A stretch of DNA of 64,000 nucleotides from positions 350,445 to 414,444 of the forward strand of contig NZ_JACOFU010000005.1 in the NCBI RefSeq assembly GCF_014284275.1, written 5' to 3'. The position numbers and the translations under genes are program-made. Positions 33,945-44,043 of this stretch are shown in pieces. The first letter of the stretch is position 1; each line of letters starts with the position of its first letter. Below the pieces are notes generated by a model. It saw only the letters and a list, made by a program, of their open reading frames with translations. It was not told where the DNA came from and searched no databases. This DNA is from Affinundibacterium amnicola (GTDB lineage: Bacteria; Pseudomonadota; Gammaproteobacteria; Burkholderiales; Burkholderiaceae_D).

Positions 33945-36900
33945 TTAGCGCCAATTCACATGCAAGGGATCTGGCATCCATGGAAACTTAATCATCGCAA
34001 AACTCCATGGCAGACGATCTAGCAACATATCGAAAGTAGCTTGCGGAATTTTTAGGTGCCAACAATCGTCTGCAAATTTCAAGTAGCCTTCGCGGGCTAA
34101 AAAAGTTTCACGCAGACCTTGTATTGAGGTCTTACCGATCGCGCTCCAGTGCGCGATGATTCCTGTCAGCATTTGCTGTATCACGTCTTTCTCGTGCTCT
34201 GTCATTTGTATACCTGACGGAATCGGAACCACTGCTGGGATTCCACATAAAAGTTTGTTCAGCGCCAGTGAAAATTCTGGAGTATTTTCTTCTCCAGTGA
34301 CGATGTATTGCGTCAGATGTACGGCACGTTCCGCTGCTTGCTTGTCGATAAATGCCCCATCCTTAGTGAGCTCTAGAAGTGCAAATAATCTTTGCAAATA
34401 GGGGGCAACGATCACCAATCCTGCATTGTGCAAGTGACTGTCGTATTTGTTAGATGTTGCATTTTCTGCGTTGTCCTGATTTTCTTTTCTCTGCAAAATT
34501 TTTTCATTCACTTGCTCTTGTTGATTGACTGTTGGCATTGCTTCTGGCGAATTTTTGTGTGTGAGTTGTAAGGATAGTTGTTGATCGAAATGAGCAAGTT
34601 TGTCGAGACATTGTCGAACGTTTTCTGCACGATTATTGTGTTCAAGTTTTGGCTTTAGCTGATCTAGTGCTTGTCCAAGAAGTTGCTCTAGTAGATAGGT
34701 AGTGAATTGCAACACATGGATTGGTGGCTTGATCGAGGCACTTGCAGCATAAATGGCGTGCCAACAAGCATGATGTAAACCAACAAGGTGATGTTTGGAC
34801 GGCGAAGACGGTGACGAACGCGGATTGATCAGTAGTGCTTTTCCCAATCTGTACAGCAATCCTGGTAATTGCGCATGGATTGTTGTGTGCAGACGTTTAA
34901 ACAGTGCTTCTAGTTGTATCGTTGTTGCGAGTTCACACAAGCGTGCAATTCCTCTTGCTTCTTGTAGCACATGCGGAATTGTTGTGAATGCATAATTTGA
35001 GGCAGACAGTAGTTGATGTAAGCTGTGCTGAAAAAATGTCCGCTCAGCAGTGCTGAAACTTGTCTGGCTTCGTAACATGATAGTGCACAAAGTTTCTTGT
35101 TCGGCCAGGCTAAGGGCTTGTTCCTGACGCGTGGGGACTACCAAATCGATATCGCCACGTACGAAATTCGTCCCCGATGACGTAATTGCCTCAAAGAGCT
35201 TGATTGCTTCAGCCAATGCGATATCGCGATTTGGATCAGAGTCTGGACGTGGTGCTTGTACGCTGTTGATACTTTCAATCGTCCGCTTAGTTGTAAGTTC
35301 AGTTGCTAAGCTAGTCTCTAGTTTAGTCGCAGCGTTCAAAGCTAGGGCATTCAAGGGGGATTGATTTTCCAGCGCATCCCAGAATCCCGATTGCTGCTTT
35401 TTCGTGAGTTGTTGCAGACATGTCTGAAGGAGGGCCTTCTTCTCCGTCGCGGTTAGCAATGACCAATCTAGCGTCTGACTAGATGCATCTGGATGATCGT
35501 GGTTGCTGTGCTTGAGTTGTGGAAGATCTTGTATCGACACAAGCGATGCAGCGATTTCAGAATCAGTGATGAGCATTGAAAATAGTCGTGATCTGACTTG
35601 CGCTGGCATCAGCAACGAGGTTGTCGCTACAGAGCTTTTCCGTATAGACGCTGGATTTTCGATTGATTGCTTGGCATAAGCCGTGAACTGATTTAACGCA
35701 AGCAATTTTGTTAGGATACGATGCCAATTCGGTGCCTGATGTGGATCGAGTTGATAGCATAGGCTGCTGAAGATATCGTTCAATGTATTTGCATCGTGCA
35801 CGGAATAGATTCCTTGCACCAATACTGTTACTTGAGTGAGTGGATTTTTTTGTTGTAATGATTGTTCAAACACGGCGTTGTAGGCGATGCGAAAACTATG
35901 TCGCTGAAATTCCGCCAGTGTGTTCTGCTGTTTTAATGTCGTATCGAACCGCTCCCATTGTTGCCATATTTCAGGCAATAGTTGCGATAGTTCGGGGGCT
36001 AGGCTAGCAAGTAAATCATGCAAAACGGGGATTGAATTTTTTGCGATGCATAGTTGTCTTAATTCGCGTCTTGCCAAATAACGTTGTTGTGCCTGCACCA
36101 GTATGTCTTGATGATGCGTAACCAGTTGTGGCCAAATTGAACTCAAACCGCCGAGATTCGCTTGTAGCATCGCTTCTGCGAGTTGCGCCGGGAGTATCTG
36201 CTGCCGATAAGTTGATAAGCTTGGCGTGACTGCAGTGTGGCGTTCATTATGGAGTTCAGCGGTGGACTTCGAGCTGTTCCCTGTGCGCAGTCCGGCTTCT
36301 GATGGTGTCTTTGGTGCAGCATCCACGTCTACGAAATTTTCACTTAAGTCGAGACCCAAGTCGTTAGCATCCTCGCTATCAGCGTCGATACCTGAGTCGG
36401 AAAAAAGCACTTTAGCGCTTGATGGACTTGATGTAGCCGATGTATTTCTCAGCTCTGTTTGCGCAGTCCAGTCGATATTCGCTAGTGCTAGCTGCCATTG
36501 CTGCATCGTTTGCGTGAAGTGCTTATCATTCTGAGCCCAAGAAGCTAGTGTTATCCAATCACTTGCTTGTAGTTCAAATTGATTCGCGCAAATATGTTTC
36601 AATTCTTGTAGCTTATCTTCCGGCAAATTTGTCTGCAAGGCGATTAGCAGAGTAGCCATCTGTTCTGCTTGACGGTTTTCCAGTTGTGCAAAAAATTGCG
36701 AATGAAGATGCTCGTGCTGGGTGCGCGAAATCGCATCGGCTGGCACCGTGTTGAGCGTTAAGCTGTTATCGATCCCTCGTTTTATCCGATCTTGTATCCA
36801 CTGCTGTAAACTCTGATGAATCCAGCGGTGCAGGGCAGCCGCTGACAATTTGCGCGCCAAGTCTGGAGGCAAGTTGCTGGCAAGTTTCGTTTCAACTACC

Positions 36901-39900
36901 GGTTTGATGATTGCAGTTGGTGTGTTTTCTTGGTTGCGGGTTGCTACATTTGCACGCTCAATACATGTCTGCGCAAGCGCTCCAAGTTCTTGGTGTTCTC
37001 TTGAGAACAAACTGTAGATGGCATCAGCAAAGTACTCATTCAAACCCTGGACTTGAAACGCGTGGCGTTCTAATTTATCGAGAAAGCTTGCCTTTTCTGT
37101 TTGACTCGCATAGTGGATGCTATCCAAATAATGTATCAAGAACGTGTGCAACTGGGGTGTTGGTATCCAACTAGGTAGCTGTTCTTGCCAGATCCCAGAC
37201 TGCATGACTTGCCGGCGAAAATCTTGCATCGCTTGCGTATTATTGAGTGCGGCATAAAATGCTGTGACGAATTCTTGCTCTTCAATTTCACTGTGCATCC
37301 TATCCGCTTGTTTGTCAGGTGAAGTTGATATTGCTGCATTTACTGCTGTCACATTGTCTTGGTCAGCTGAATAAAAATCAGCGAGTGATTTTCTGAGCTC
37401 TGCTTCCGAAGGCGTGAAGGATTCGGCAAGCGAGCGTTCTAACTGTAATTGCAAGGCTTGTTTTTGTAATACCTCAACATCAATACTTTCGCCGTGACGT
37501 AATGCTTCTAATGCGCAGACCAGCAGATCTTCTGGCGCCGCACTGGCTTGACTTGCGGTGCGCAGACTATCTAGCATAAAGCTGTAATCCGAGGCAGCTT
37601 GCTGATCTTGGTGCAAAATCCACCAATGCAGGTATTGATAAAGTTCGTGTTGTTGCAAACCTAAATCGGCCAAGCGCAGTCGTCCATCTTGCCAAGCGCG
37701 AAAGCTAGCAAGTAGTGGGTGCGGTCTAGCCTCGGGATGTGATCTGGCTCCAAGATGCGAATGCGGACGCTGTTGGTTTTGCGTTTCTGTCCTTGCAGAA
37801 AATGCCGTACTTGCGGTCGGCGCGATTGCTGCGGCTGTAGTAATTTCAGCAGCCGCAACATTTGAATGTGGGATGCTTACGAATTGTTGCAATGCCTTGA
37901 AATACGGTAAATTTTCTATGATGGTATTTGCTGTACTCGCGTGTGCTGCGAGGACTAAGTCCGCCTGCGTTTGCTGAGGCAGTGTGTGAGCCAGATTAAT
38001 CATGCGCCAAAATTTGGCAGGACTGATTTGTGTGTCTGTCAGAATAATGTCTTGCAGTAGCTGACGTAGATGCTCTTGTATTTGGATATCTGTTTCAGTG
38101 ATAGTTGTTGCTGCAGTAGTGGTGGCAGATGCAACTAAGGCAATTCTGACTGCGGCCGTATTGTGAAAGTATTCGGCTAAGAGTTTGGCGAGTGGTGCTT
38201 GTAATATTTGTGCCAATGCTAAAGCTTGCTCTTGGTCCAGTTTGGCGAATATCAACATCTGTTGCGCACGCTTGAGTTTAGGAAAAAGCGCGCGAACTTG
38301 TGTTGTATGTTGAGTGCTCAATTGTCGCCATAGTGCATCGACTTGCTGTACTTCACCGCAGTTTGCCAAATGTTCTAATTGTTCAATGATGCCGCTGTCT
38401 TGTGTTACATGCAGAGCGGCATCGTTTTTTTTGTCGATATGATGTAATTGGTTTTGACTGCCAAATTTCACAAAAAATTGTTGGAAATGAGAGACCGATA
38501 GCTGCCCTGGCGCGAACGACCAGAGATAGGCAAATAAGGGTTTTTCAACTTCTATCGTCGCTGCATCGCTAGTCGTAAGCAGGCCTGACTGTGCACTTTT
38601 TGCGCTAGCGGATAACTGCTTTTGCAGAAGCCGCTTCATTGCTGGAATACTGCTAGCCAACTGCGGATGTAAGCGCGACAAAATGTGTTCTTGTGATGTG
38701 CTAGTGAGATGCTGCCACCAATGGCGCCAGTATTGCGCGCGCAATTGGTTGAACTGGCTGAACTGTTCGTCAATTGCCAGATTAACCGCATTGCTGAGTA
38801 AAACATCGTCCTCGCTGCGCAGAGCCTGCGTCAATAATGCATCGGTATCTATTAGTTCGTGGTCTTGATTGCTTTGATTAATTTGTTTGTTGTGGTGTGC
38901 CGTTACAAGACCTTCCGCAGTACCTGTCGATTGCGCTTTGTGTAATAAATGAATGATTTCTTGAATGCCAGCAGCATTGAGCGTGCCTGTTTGAGAAGAC
39001 AGCGCCGTAACGATCACGACATCGAGTGTCGCTTTGTCGAGTGAGAACAAACGAATGGCGCTGGTTGAGTCTGAACTTGGATCTGAACTAGGGGCTGAGC
39101 TTGGGTCTGCGCTTGATATATAGCGATTTACATACCAGGCAGTATCGGGGTGCAGCAAAGTAATCAGATCGAGCTTCATCTGGACTGGGAATTTTTCTAA
39201 CCAAGCTTGCCAGCAACTCGCTTGCAATTGTCGAATTTCCGGTCCACAAAATAGCATCAGAGCTGACCATTCTGATGCTAATGCGGCATAGTCGCCTTGC
39301 TCGAATGCGCTTTGATGAAATGCGGAAAATTCAAAGTTGGTTTTCGAAGTTGCATCAAATTCAGCATTTGCGTTGCTGTGAAAAGGAATTCTGGCTTCAG
39401 CGATTTCATCGCGAAATTGTTGGCTCAAGTTCCGTATTTCTTCGTTTTGTATCTCGTCGTTTCTGCTTCGTGCGTAAGCGTGGTCTGCTATTAAGCTGGC
39501 GGGTGCTGCGATGTCGAATGTTGGCGCTATCGATGGCAATATTTGTGTGCTATTGAGTTTCGCGCTGAGCTGTTCAATCACTTGCATTAAGGCGTGGCGA
39601 GTTTGCGCTGAAATGGCGGTATGCGTTTCGATTAATTGTTGGTATTCTGGTTTGAGTGTCGCTATGCTCGCTCCTTGTGATTCCATCCATGCTTGGGCAA
39701 TCTCAGAGAAGGCATTAATACGATTTTGTATTGATGGCAAAATGAAGCGCCACAGCTTTTCTATCGCAGCTTGTTCGGAATGTTTGGTCTGTAAATTTAA
39801 AAATTCTAAGCCTAGCCAATCTAGCATGAGGTCTTGTTCTTCGCGCGACCAGGCTTTCAAAGCCATGCGCGTAATTTGGAACAAATCGCTGGCATCAAAC

Positions 39901-40403
39901 TGTTTTAATAGACGACCTAACTGACGGCTATCACGGGTGATATCTTGTAGAGGTAAAGGCGCTGTTTTTGATTTGACGATCTCTTGCAATAGACGTTTGT
40001 GTGCATATTTTGCTTCACTTAATCGTTCCCATTTTAATTGCCCGGTTTTCAGAAAATGCAAAAACTCAGTATGCGCGTTCTCCGCTTGTTCTTGCTGCTG
40101 GCTTTGTCCAGCAACTTTTGCCAGTTGCAAGCGCAAACTATTACTTAACTGTTCGTGTAAGCGACGACTGAGTTCACGTTCTGATTCTGCCTGAAGCACC
40201 GTGCCAAGATCGAGCTCTATTGATTCTAAGCGATGTATCTGATGCCCCTGGATATTGAGTTCACGGCATTGCTGTTCGATCACCTCATCAATCACAGGTA
40301 ATAGTGTGGCTTTGATCCAGTCCGCCCACGCGCTCGCATCGGCCTGTATGTCGGTAAACGACAGGTCAAATACTAAATCATGGATACGGTTGGCGCTGCG
40401 CAT
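33945..40403 (-). CDS. Giant eCIS tape-measure protein (CIS_TMP, Afp14-like)
   Basis: 2152-aa protein. The N-terminus (NRIHDLVFDLSF, later IQGHQIHRLESIELDLGTV) matches the start of contractile-injection-system tape-measure proteins, which set sheath and tube length. The body is long runs of helix rich in Gln, Leu and Ala, with low-complexity linkers, including a PSSD-type repeat and an ARSHPEARPHP stretch. The C-terminus (FADDCWHLKIPQATFDMLLDRLPWSFAMIKFPWM) is the conserved end of this family. The ATG at 40403 lies 5 bases behind the baseplate gene's stop; a TTG at 40418 is in frame. Its length suggests a long particle. No frameshift was seen over 6.4 kb. Confidence 0.88.
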   Translation of the reverse strand: MRSANRIHDLVFDLSFTDIQADASAWADWIKATLLPVIDEVIEQQCRELNIQGHQIHRLESIELDLGTVLQAESERELSRRLHEQLSNSLRLQLAKVAGQSQQQEQAENAHTEFLHFLKTGQLKWERLSEAKYAHKRLLQEIVKSKTAPLPLQDITRDSRQLGRLLKQFDASDLFQITRMALKAWSREEQDLMLDWLGLEFLNLQTKHSEQAAIEKLWRFILPSIQNRINAFSEIAQAWMESQGASIATLKPEYQQLIETHTAISAQTRHALMQVIEQLSAKLNSTQILPSIAPTFDIAAPASLIADHAYARSRNDEIQNEEIRNLSQQFRDEIAEARIPFHSNANAEFDATSKTNFEFSAFHQSAFEQGDYAALASEWSALMLFCGPEIRQLQASCWQAWLEKFPVQMKLDLITLLHPDTAWYVNRYISSADPSSAPSSDPSSDSTSAIRLFSLDKATLDVVIVTALSSQTGTLNAAGIQEIIHLLHKAQSTGTAEGLVTAHHNKQINQSNQDHELIDTDALLTQALRSEDDVLLSNAVNLAIDEQFSQFNQLRAQYWRHWWQHLTSTSQEHILSRLHPQLASSIPAMKRLLQKQLSASAKSAQSGLLTTSDAATIEVEKPLFAYLWSFAPGQLSVSHFQQFFVKFGSQNQLHHIDKKNDAALHVTQDSGIIEQLEHLANCGEVQQVDALWRQLSTQHTTQVRALFPKLKRAQQMLIFAKLDQEQALALAQILQAPLAKLLAEYFHNTAAVRIALVASATTTAATTITETDIQIQEHLRQLLQDIILTDTQISPAKFWRMINLAHTLPQQTQADLVLAAHASTANTIIENLPYFKALQQFVSIPHSNVAAAEITTAAAIAPTASTAFSARTETQNQQRPHSHLGARSHPEARPHPLLASFRAWQDGRLRLADLGLQQHELYQYLHWWILHQDQQAASDYSFMLDSLRTASQASAAPEDLLVCALEALRHGESIDVEVLQKQALQLQLERSLAESFTPSEAELRKSLADFYSADQDNVTAVNAAISTSPDKQADRMHSEIEEQEFVTAFYAALNNTQAMQDFRRQVMQSGIWQEQLPSWIPTPQLHTFLIHYLDSIHYASQTEKASFLDKLERHAFQVQGLNEYFADAIYSLFSREHQELGALAQTCIERANVATRNQENTPTAIIKPVVETKLASNLPPDLARKLSAAALHRWIHQSLQQWIQDRIKRGIDNSLTLNTVPADAISRTQHEHLHSQFFAQLENRQAEQMATLLIALQTNLPEDKLQELKHICANQFELQASDWITLASWAQNDKHFTQTMQQWQLALANIDWTAQTELRNTSATSSPSSAKVLFSDSGIDADSEDANDLGLDLSENFVDVDAAPKTPSEAGLRTGNSSKSTAELHNERHTAVTPSLSTYRQQILPAQLAEAMLQANLGGLSSIWPQLVTHHQDILVQAQQRYLARRELRQLCIAKNSIPVLHDLLASLAPELSQLLPEIWQQWERFDTTLKQQNTLAEFQRHSFRIAYNAVFEQSLQQKNPLTQVTVLVQGIYSVHDANTLNDIFSSLCYQLDPHQAPNWHRILTKLLALNQFTAYAKQSIENPASIRKSSVATTSLLMPAQVRSRLFSMLITDSEIAASLVSIQDLPQLKHSNHDHPDASSQTLDWSLLTATEKKALLQTCLQQLTKKQQSGFWDALENQSPLNALALNAATKLETSLATELTTKRTIESINSVQAPRPDSDPNRDIALAEAIKLFEAITSSGTNFVRGDIDLVVPTRQEQALSLAEQETLCTIMLRSQTSFSTAERTFFQHSLHQLLSASNYAFTTIPHVLQEARGIARLCELATTIQLEALFKRLHTTIHAQLPGLLYRLGKALLINPRSSPSSPSKHHLVGLHHACWHAIYAASASIKPPIHVLQFTTYLLEQLLGQALDQLKPKLEHNNRAENVRQCLDKLAHFDQQLSLQLTHKNSPEAMPTVNQQEQVNEKILQRKENQDNAENATSNKYDSHLHNAGLVIVAPYLQRLFALLELTKDGAFIDKQAAERAVHLTQYIVTGEENTPEFSLALNKLLCGIPAVVPIPSGIQMTEHEKDVIQQMLTGIIAHWSAIGKTSIQGLRETFLAREGYLKFADDCWHLKIPQATFDMLLDRLPWSFAMIKFPWMPDPLHVNWR
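39070..39117. repeat. Four 12-base tandem repeats inside the tape-measure gene
   Basis: Units TCTGAACTTGGA, TCTGAACTAGGG, GCTGAGCTTGGG and TCTGCGCTTGAT run head to tail. On the coding strand they give a PSSD/PSSA-type linker of four-residue repeats. Being multiples of three, changes in copy number would not break the frame. Confidence 0.75.
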
Positions 40404-40408
40404 GATGC

Positions 40409-42937
40409 TTAGATCCAATATCGGTTAGCTTGCGGGTGTCGATTCTTTTTCAAGAATGCGATGATCTGATCTGCACTTCGATCCAATGCCGTCACGTCGC
40501 CTTGATAACCATGATTGGCATAGGTTTGCAATTGATCCATCCATTGCTGATAACGCAGTTCAAACTGTGCGAGAAAGGCGAAATCTAGCCAGATAAATTC
40601 CGGCATGATGTGTGCGGGCAGATGTTGAGCGATCAGATTTTCTATCCAGAGTCGACACTTTATATCGGTGAAGCGTGCGGTAAATCCGGGTAGGATGATA
40701 CTGACTCTGTGTGCGTAAAAATCAAATTCAATCTCTCGTTGATGGGTGCTGGAACGTGGTCGCAACAACACATGCTCGACTAAATGAAAGCCCTCAGTTT
40801 GTAAGCTGATCGACGCTAGATAGGCGATCAACTGCACGAGAAAATCGCTCAGTTCATTTTTAGGTAATAAGCACAATGGCCAATACTGATCGCCTGCAAC
40901 TCGCAGACATAGCCAGACATGATGTTCGCTGCTGGCAAGTGCCTGATAATTTTCCCAGCAGATGCCAAATTTGAGTAAAGCTTCGCAAATCGCTCCGTGC
41001 GGTAATTTAAACGCCAGTTGTTGATCTGGCGTAGGATTTTTTGCGATCGAAATCAACTGCGCGGGATCTATCTGTTGTGGTATGCCAATTTGTTTTTGCA
41101 ATAGTGCGGCATAACGTAGATCGCTGATCAGCTTATGTTCGCTTTGTAAATGTTGAATCAAGGAATGTGACAAGGGTTCGATTGCGCCACCGCTGAGGAT
41201 GCGAATACGTTTCTGTAGCGTCGCCAGATTGTTGCCATCCCACTTTTCTTGCAGATTGCTGGCATTACCACGTTGACTGCTTAATTCGCATAATTGTTTG
41301 AGTAAACGGATTTTTGATTGAATCAGATGATGCTCAAAACAATCTTGATGATAGTAATCAAATCGTTTCAACTCTTCACTTGGAAATTGCTCGCCATAGA
41401 TCGCGAGCAAGGTATCAAGCACACGATTGCGACGATCTTCGAATTGATCTTGTTCACGCAGAATTTTGGCAACTTCATACGGATTGGCGTTTGCGTTATA
41501 TAGCACTTCCAGATTCGGTACCTGCGCCTCACTTAAATATTGTGAGAAGTAACTACGGTCTAGTTGCGCATCAACGGAATACAATTGACGCAGGTGCTGA
41601 AGCGACGCCAAATAGTTTGCCATCAGCTGTTCAAATGGATAAAGATAGGCTTTTAGTTGTCTGGCTCTTGCATGGACTTCTGGCGGTTCTGATTTGGGAA
41701 CGCCAAAGTGGTTGATCCCATAGATCGCTGGCGTATCTTCGCCGATCGACCAATAGCCTGAAAAATCACGATGCTGTGCTTCTGGTAGCTGCACGATTTT
41801 GTTGAAATCACTGCGGTTACGACGAAATGCATCGTATTCAAATTCATATTTTTTCAGATATAAACTGACTTGTTCATTAAACGCCAGTACTTCACGCTGT
41901 GAATCATGGCTTAATGATTTGATTGCTAGTAATGGGTCGGTATTGAGCGTTGCATGCTGACTTCTACCATGGACTAAATGCAGCGCATGAATTTGTTGCG
42001 GATCTTTGGGGAATTGCAGCACCGGACAATTTGCATCACTGTGGTCAAATTGTAAGTGTTCATGAACTTGGCCGTCTTCATCGATTAATACCAGTGAGCG
42101 TACATTTTTAACCCCGGCAATATGACGTACCAGCGTAATCAATTTGACGACGTCAATATCATAACTCTCATCTAAAAAACTTGATTCGTCGATATAGCCG
42201 CGATTTGTTAATGGGCCAGTGAACAGTTGTTCCCAGCGCATTCCTGTGCGCAAAGCCTCTTCAAAACGTAGAATCTGGCTGCCGGACGAGATCAGTTTGG
42301 CACAACGAAAATAGATATCTGCATAGATTTCTGCACGAGGCCTGCTGTCGTCAATTTCGATTTCGCCAGCCAGCGTGAACATGCTTGGGTTGATGATGTG
42401 AATTTCGTCCAGATCTCTGGCCAAGTTACGTTGTGCCGACAGCAGTTGTATGACTTGCTGCCTTAAAGTCTGCTGCAATTCAGTCACCGCCATTTTGCTG
42501 CGACTGAGCAGGGATTGGTGCGGTTTAATGAATACGGTGAACAGACCAGCAATTGACTCTTGATCTTTGTGCGAGCGAATCCACACATCTTCTACATCGG
42601 GCAGTGCATCATAGATTAACTTACAAAGATCCAGATCGGTGACCGCTTGATTGGGGAAAATCTGTTGAGGTAGATAAAGCGCTTGTGCCTGATAATCGAT
42701 TACCCCATCTTCATTACTTAAAAAATCAGCGACATCAAAATCGGTGCGATACACCAAATCGGCTAAGCCATAACATAGCAATTCCAGTAGCGTGACACCG
42801 GGGTCGTGGTAGTTATAATCCGTCCACTGGTGTCCAGACAAATCCTGCAACAAGGCTATGCCGCGACGACGCAAGCCGTCGAAGTCAAGCTCGTCTGGAT
42901 CTGGCTGTAAGCGTGGAATGGAATGCTGACTACTCAC
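40409..42937 (-). CDS. eCIS baseplate protein (Afp12/Pvc12-like, gp6-related)
   Basis: 842-aa baseplate component. Conserved N-terminal part LDFDGLRRRGIALLQDLSGH then YNYHDPGVTLLELLCYGLADLVYRTDF is the signature of the large wedge proteins that pair with the J-like protein in eCIS baseplates. The remainder shows alternating helical and strand segments; a C-terminal strand-rich part (FHLVEHVLLRPRSS) is also family-typical. I chose the GTG at 42937, which overlaps the stop region of the 97-aa gene and starts VSSQHSIPRLQPD; the earlier ATG at 43009 would run deep into that gene. Tightly packed in the operon. Confidence 0.85.
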   Translation of the reverse strand: MSSQHSIPRLQPDPDELDFDGLRRRGIALLQDLSGHQWTDYNYHDPGVTLLELLCYGLADLVYRTDFDVADFLSNEDGVIDYQAQALYLPQQIFPNQAVTDLDLCKLIYDALPDVEDVWIRSHKDQESIAGLFTVFIKPHQSLLSRSKMAVTELQQTLRQQVIQLLSAQRNLARDLDEIHIINPSMFTLAGEIEIDDSRPRAEIYADIYFRCAKLISSGSQILRFEEALRTGMRWEQLFTGPLTNRGYIDESSFLDESYDIDVVKLITLVRHIAGVKNVRSLVLIDEDGQVHEHLQFDHSDANCPVLQFPKDPQQIHALHLVHGRSQHATLNTDPLLAIKSLSHDSQREVLAFNEQVSLYLKKYEFEYDAFRRNRSDFNKIVQLPEAQHRDFSGYWSIGEDTPAIYGINHFGVPKSEPPEVHARARQLKAYLYPFEQLMANYLASLQHLRQLYSVDAQLDRSYFSQYLSEAQVPNLEVLYNANANPYEVAKILREQDQFEDRRNRVLDTLLAIYGEQFPSEELKRFDYYHQDCFEHHLIQSKIRLLKQLCELSSQRGNASNLQEKWDGNNLATLQKRIRILSGGAIEPLSHSLIQHLQSEHKLISDLRYAALLQKQIGIPQQIDPAQLISIAKNPTPDQQLAFKLPHGAICEALLKFGICWENYQALASSEHHVWLCLRVAGDQYWPLCLLPKNELSDFLVQLIAYLASISLQTEGFHLVEHVLLRPRSSTHQREIEFDFYAHRVSIILPGFTARFTDIKCRLWIENLIAQHLPAHIMPEFIWLDFAFLAQFELRYQQWMDQLQTYANHGYQGDVTALDRSADQIIAFLKKNRHPQANRYWI

Positions 42938-43223
42938 CGGCTTTTGCCTCCTGCATTTGTTGATGCATGCTGTGCAATAAACGATGCACGCGGTTAAACG
43001 GCATTTCACCTAAAACCTCGAGAATCAGGCGGAGCTGATTCGGGTGCAAGACGAATTGACCCAAGTCATGCTCCAATGCGCTAACACTAAAGTTCATTTG
43101 CGCTTGTTGATTCAATTCACCGATAAGTTCAAATACCTGCTTGAACGGGCGTTCTGCCAGTGCTTCTAAAATGAGATTGCCTTGCGCCAGACTGAGTGAA
43201 AGGGAGATGTTTTGACGTGTCAT
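42930..43223 (-). CDS. Small eCIS-operon protein with two internal repeats
   Basis: 97-aa protein, family not recognised. It consists of two similar halves: SLAQGNLILEALAERPFKQVFELI and LHPNQLRLILEVLGEMPFNRVHRLL, sharing a Q-LILE-L-E-PF-V-L pattern. Each half looks like a helical hairpin. Sits between the fibre-like gene (stop to start 1 base) and the large baseplate gene, whose GTG start overlaps its end, so it is a genuine translated member of the operon. Possibly a small adaptor or chaperone. Confidence 0.75.
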   Translation of the reverse strand: MTRQNISLSLSLAQGNLILEALAERPFKQVFELIGELNQQAQMNFSVSALEHDLGQFVLHPNQLRLILEVLGEMPFNRVHRLLHSMHQQMQEAKAGE

Positions 43224-43224
43224 A

Positions 43225-44043
43225 TTATTTCTTCACCTTGCCTTTTGCGTCGTATTGCGGGGATGGCTGACGCAAGGGCTTTTGATCACTTTCCAGCATT
43301 AAAGTGTCTAGCCATAATTGGGTCATATGGTATTTAATCCAAACCTCGTCGCCGAATGAACAACCGACACGCATTTGTAGTTTGAATTCAAAAGGCTTGC
43401 TGATATCTTCACTGATCCAACGCAACTCGATACGGCTGCATTTATTGCCAAAGTGCGTTTGATGATAATTGATGCTACCGTTTGCATTGAACGCGTTGAG
43501 TGCAAAAGCATGCGTTAGCGCATAGCGACCATCGCTGTCTTTGGCGCCCACACCGGCCATCACCTCCCACGCCTGACAACCTGTCATCGCTTCCGTAATG
43601 TCATACCAGTTCCCGTCCGCTGGAACGGCCAGTTCGCCAGCCCGGCCAATCCGGCCGTTGTTCGCAACCCAACCGGCAACGTCAAGTTCATACTGTGGAT
43701 TATTTTGCCGGATGCCAATCGCATTACGATGAATCCCATCGAGGCCCGTGCTGCTAGAGAGTGTGAGCAGCGCTTGATTCCGACTATCTTGTATGCTGAG
43801 ATTATTATTTGACTTCTCTAGCCCAAGTGACCATAAAGGATTACCAATATTGATGTCCTTATAAAAACTCATCAGTTTCCCATCGCGCAATTGAGCGACT
43901 TTGAAACCTGCTTCTGGAGTCTTATCAAATCCTTCGTCGAGCATATTGAGCATCGATTCAATCAGATCGCCAAAGTCTTCTTCCGTCGGCATTTTTCCGT
44001 GTTGGAACTGCTCTTGCAACATTTGTCTGGTACGTCGTGTCAT
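43225..44043 (-). CDS. Putative short fibre or baseplate-tip protein of the eCIS
   Basis: 272-aa protein. A helical N-terminus (TRQMLQEQFQHGKMPTEEDFGDLIESM) gives way to a trimerisation-like repeat region in which ALLTLSSSTG and NPQYELDVAGWVANNGRIG recall phage fibre needle strands. The C-terminal 130 residues form a compact beta domain (DGNWYDITEAMTGCQAWEVMAGVGAKDSDGRYAL, later WIKYHMTQLWLDTLML). This fits a short tail fibre or receptor-binding tip, though Afp13-type fibres are much longer. Its ATG overlaps the J-like gene stop (ATGA). Confidence 0.65.
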   Translation of the reverse strand: MTRRTRQMLQEQFQHGKMPTEEDFGDLIESMLNMLDEGFDKTPEAGFKVAQLRDGKLMSFYKDINIGNPLWSLGLEKSNNNLSIQDSRNQALLTLSSSTGLDGIHRNAIGIRQNNPQYELDVAGWVANNGRIGRAGELAVPADGNWYDITEAMTGCQAWEVMAGVGAKDSDGRYALTHAFALNAFNANGSINYHQTHFGNKCSRIELRWISEDISKPFEFKLQMRVGCSFGDEVWIKYHMTQLWLDTLMLESDQKPLRQPSPQYDAKGKVKK

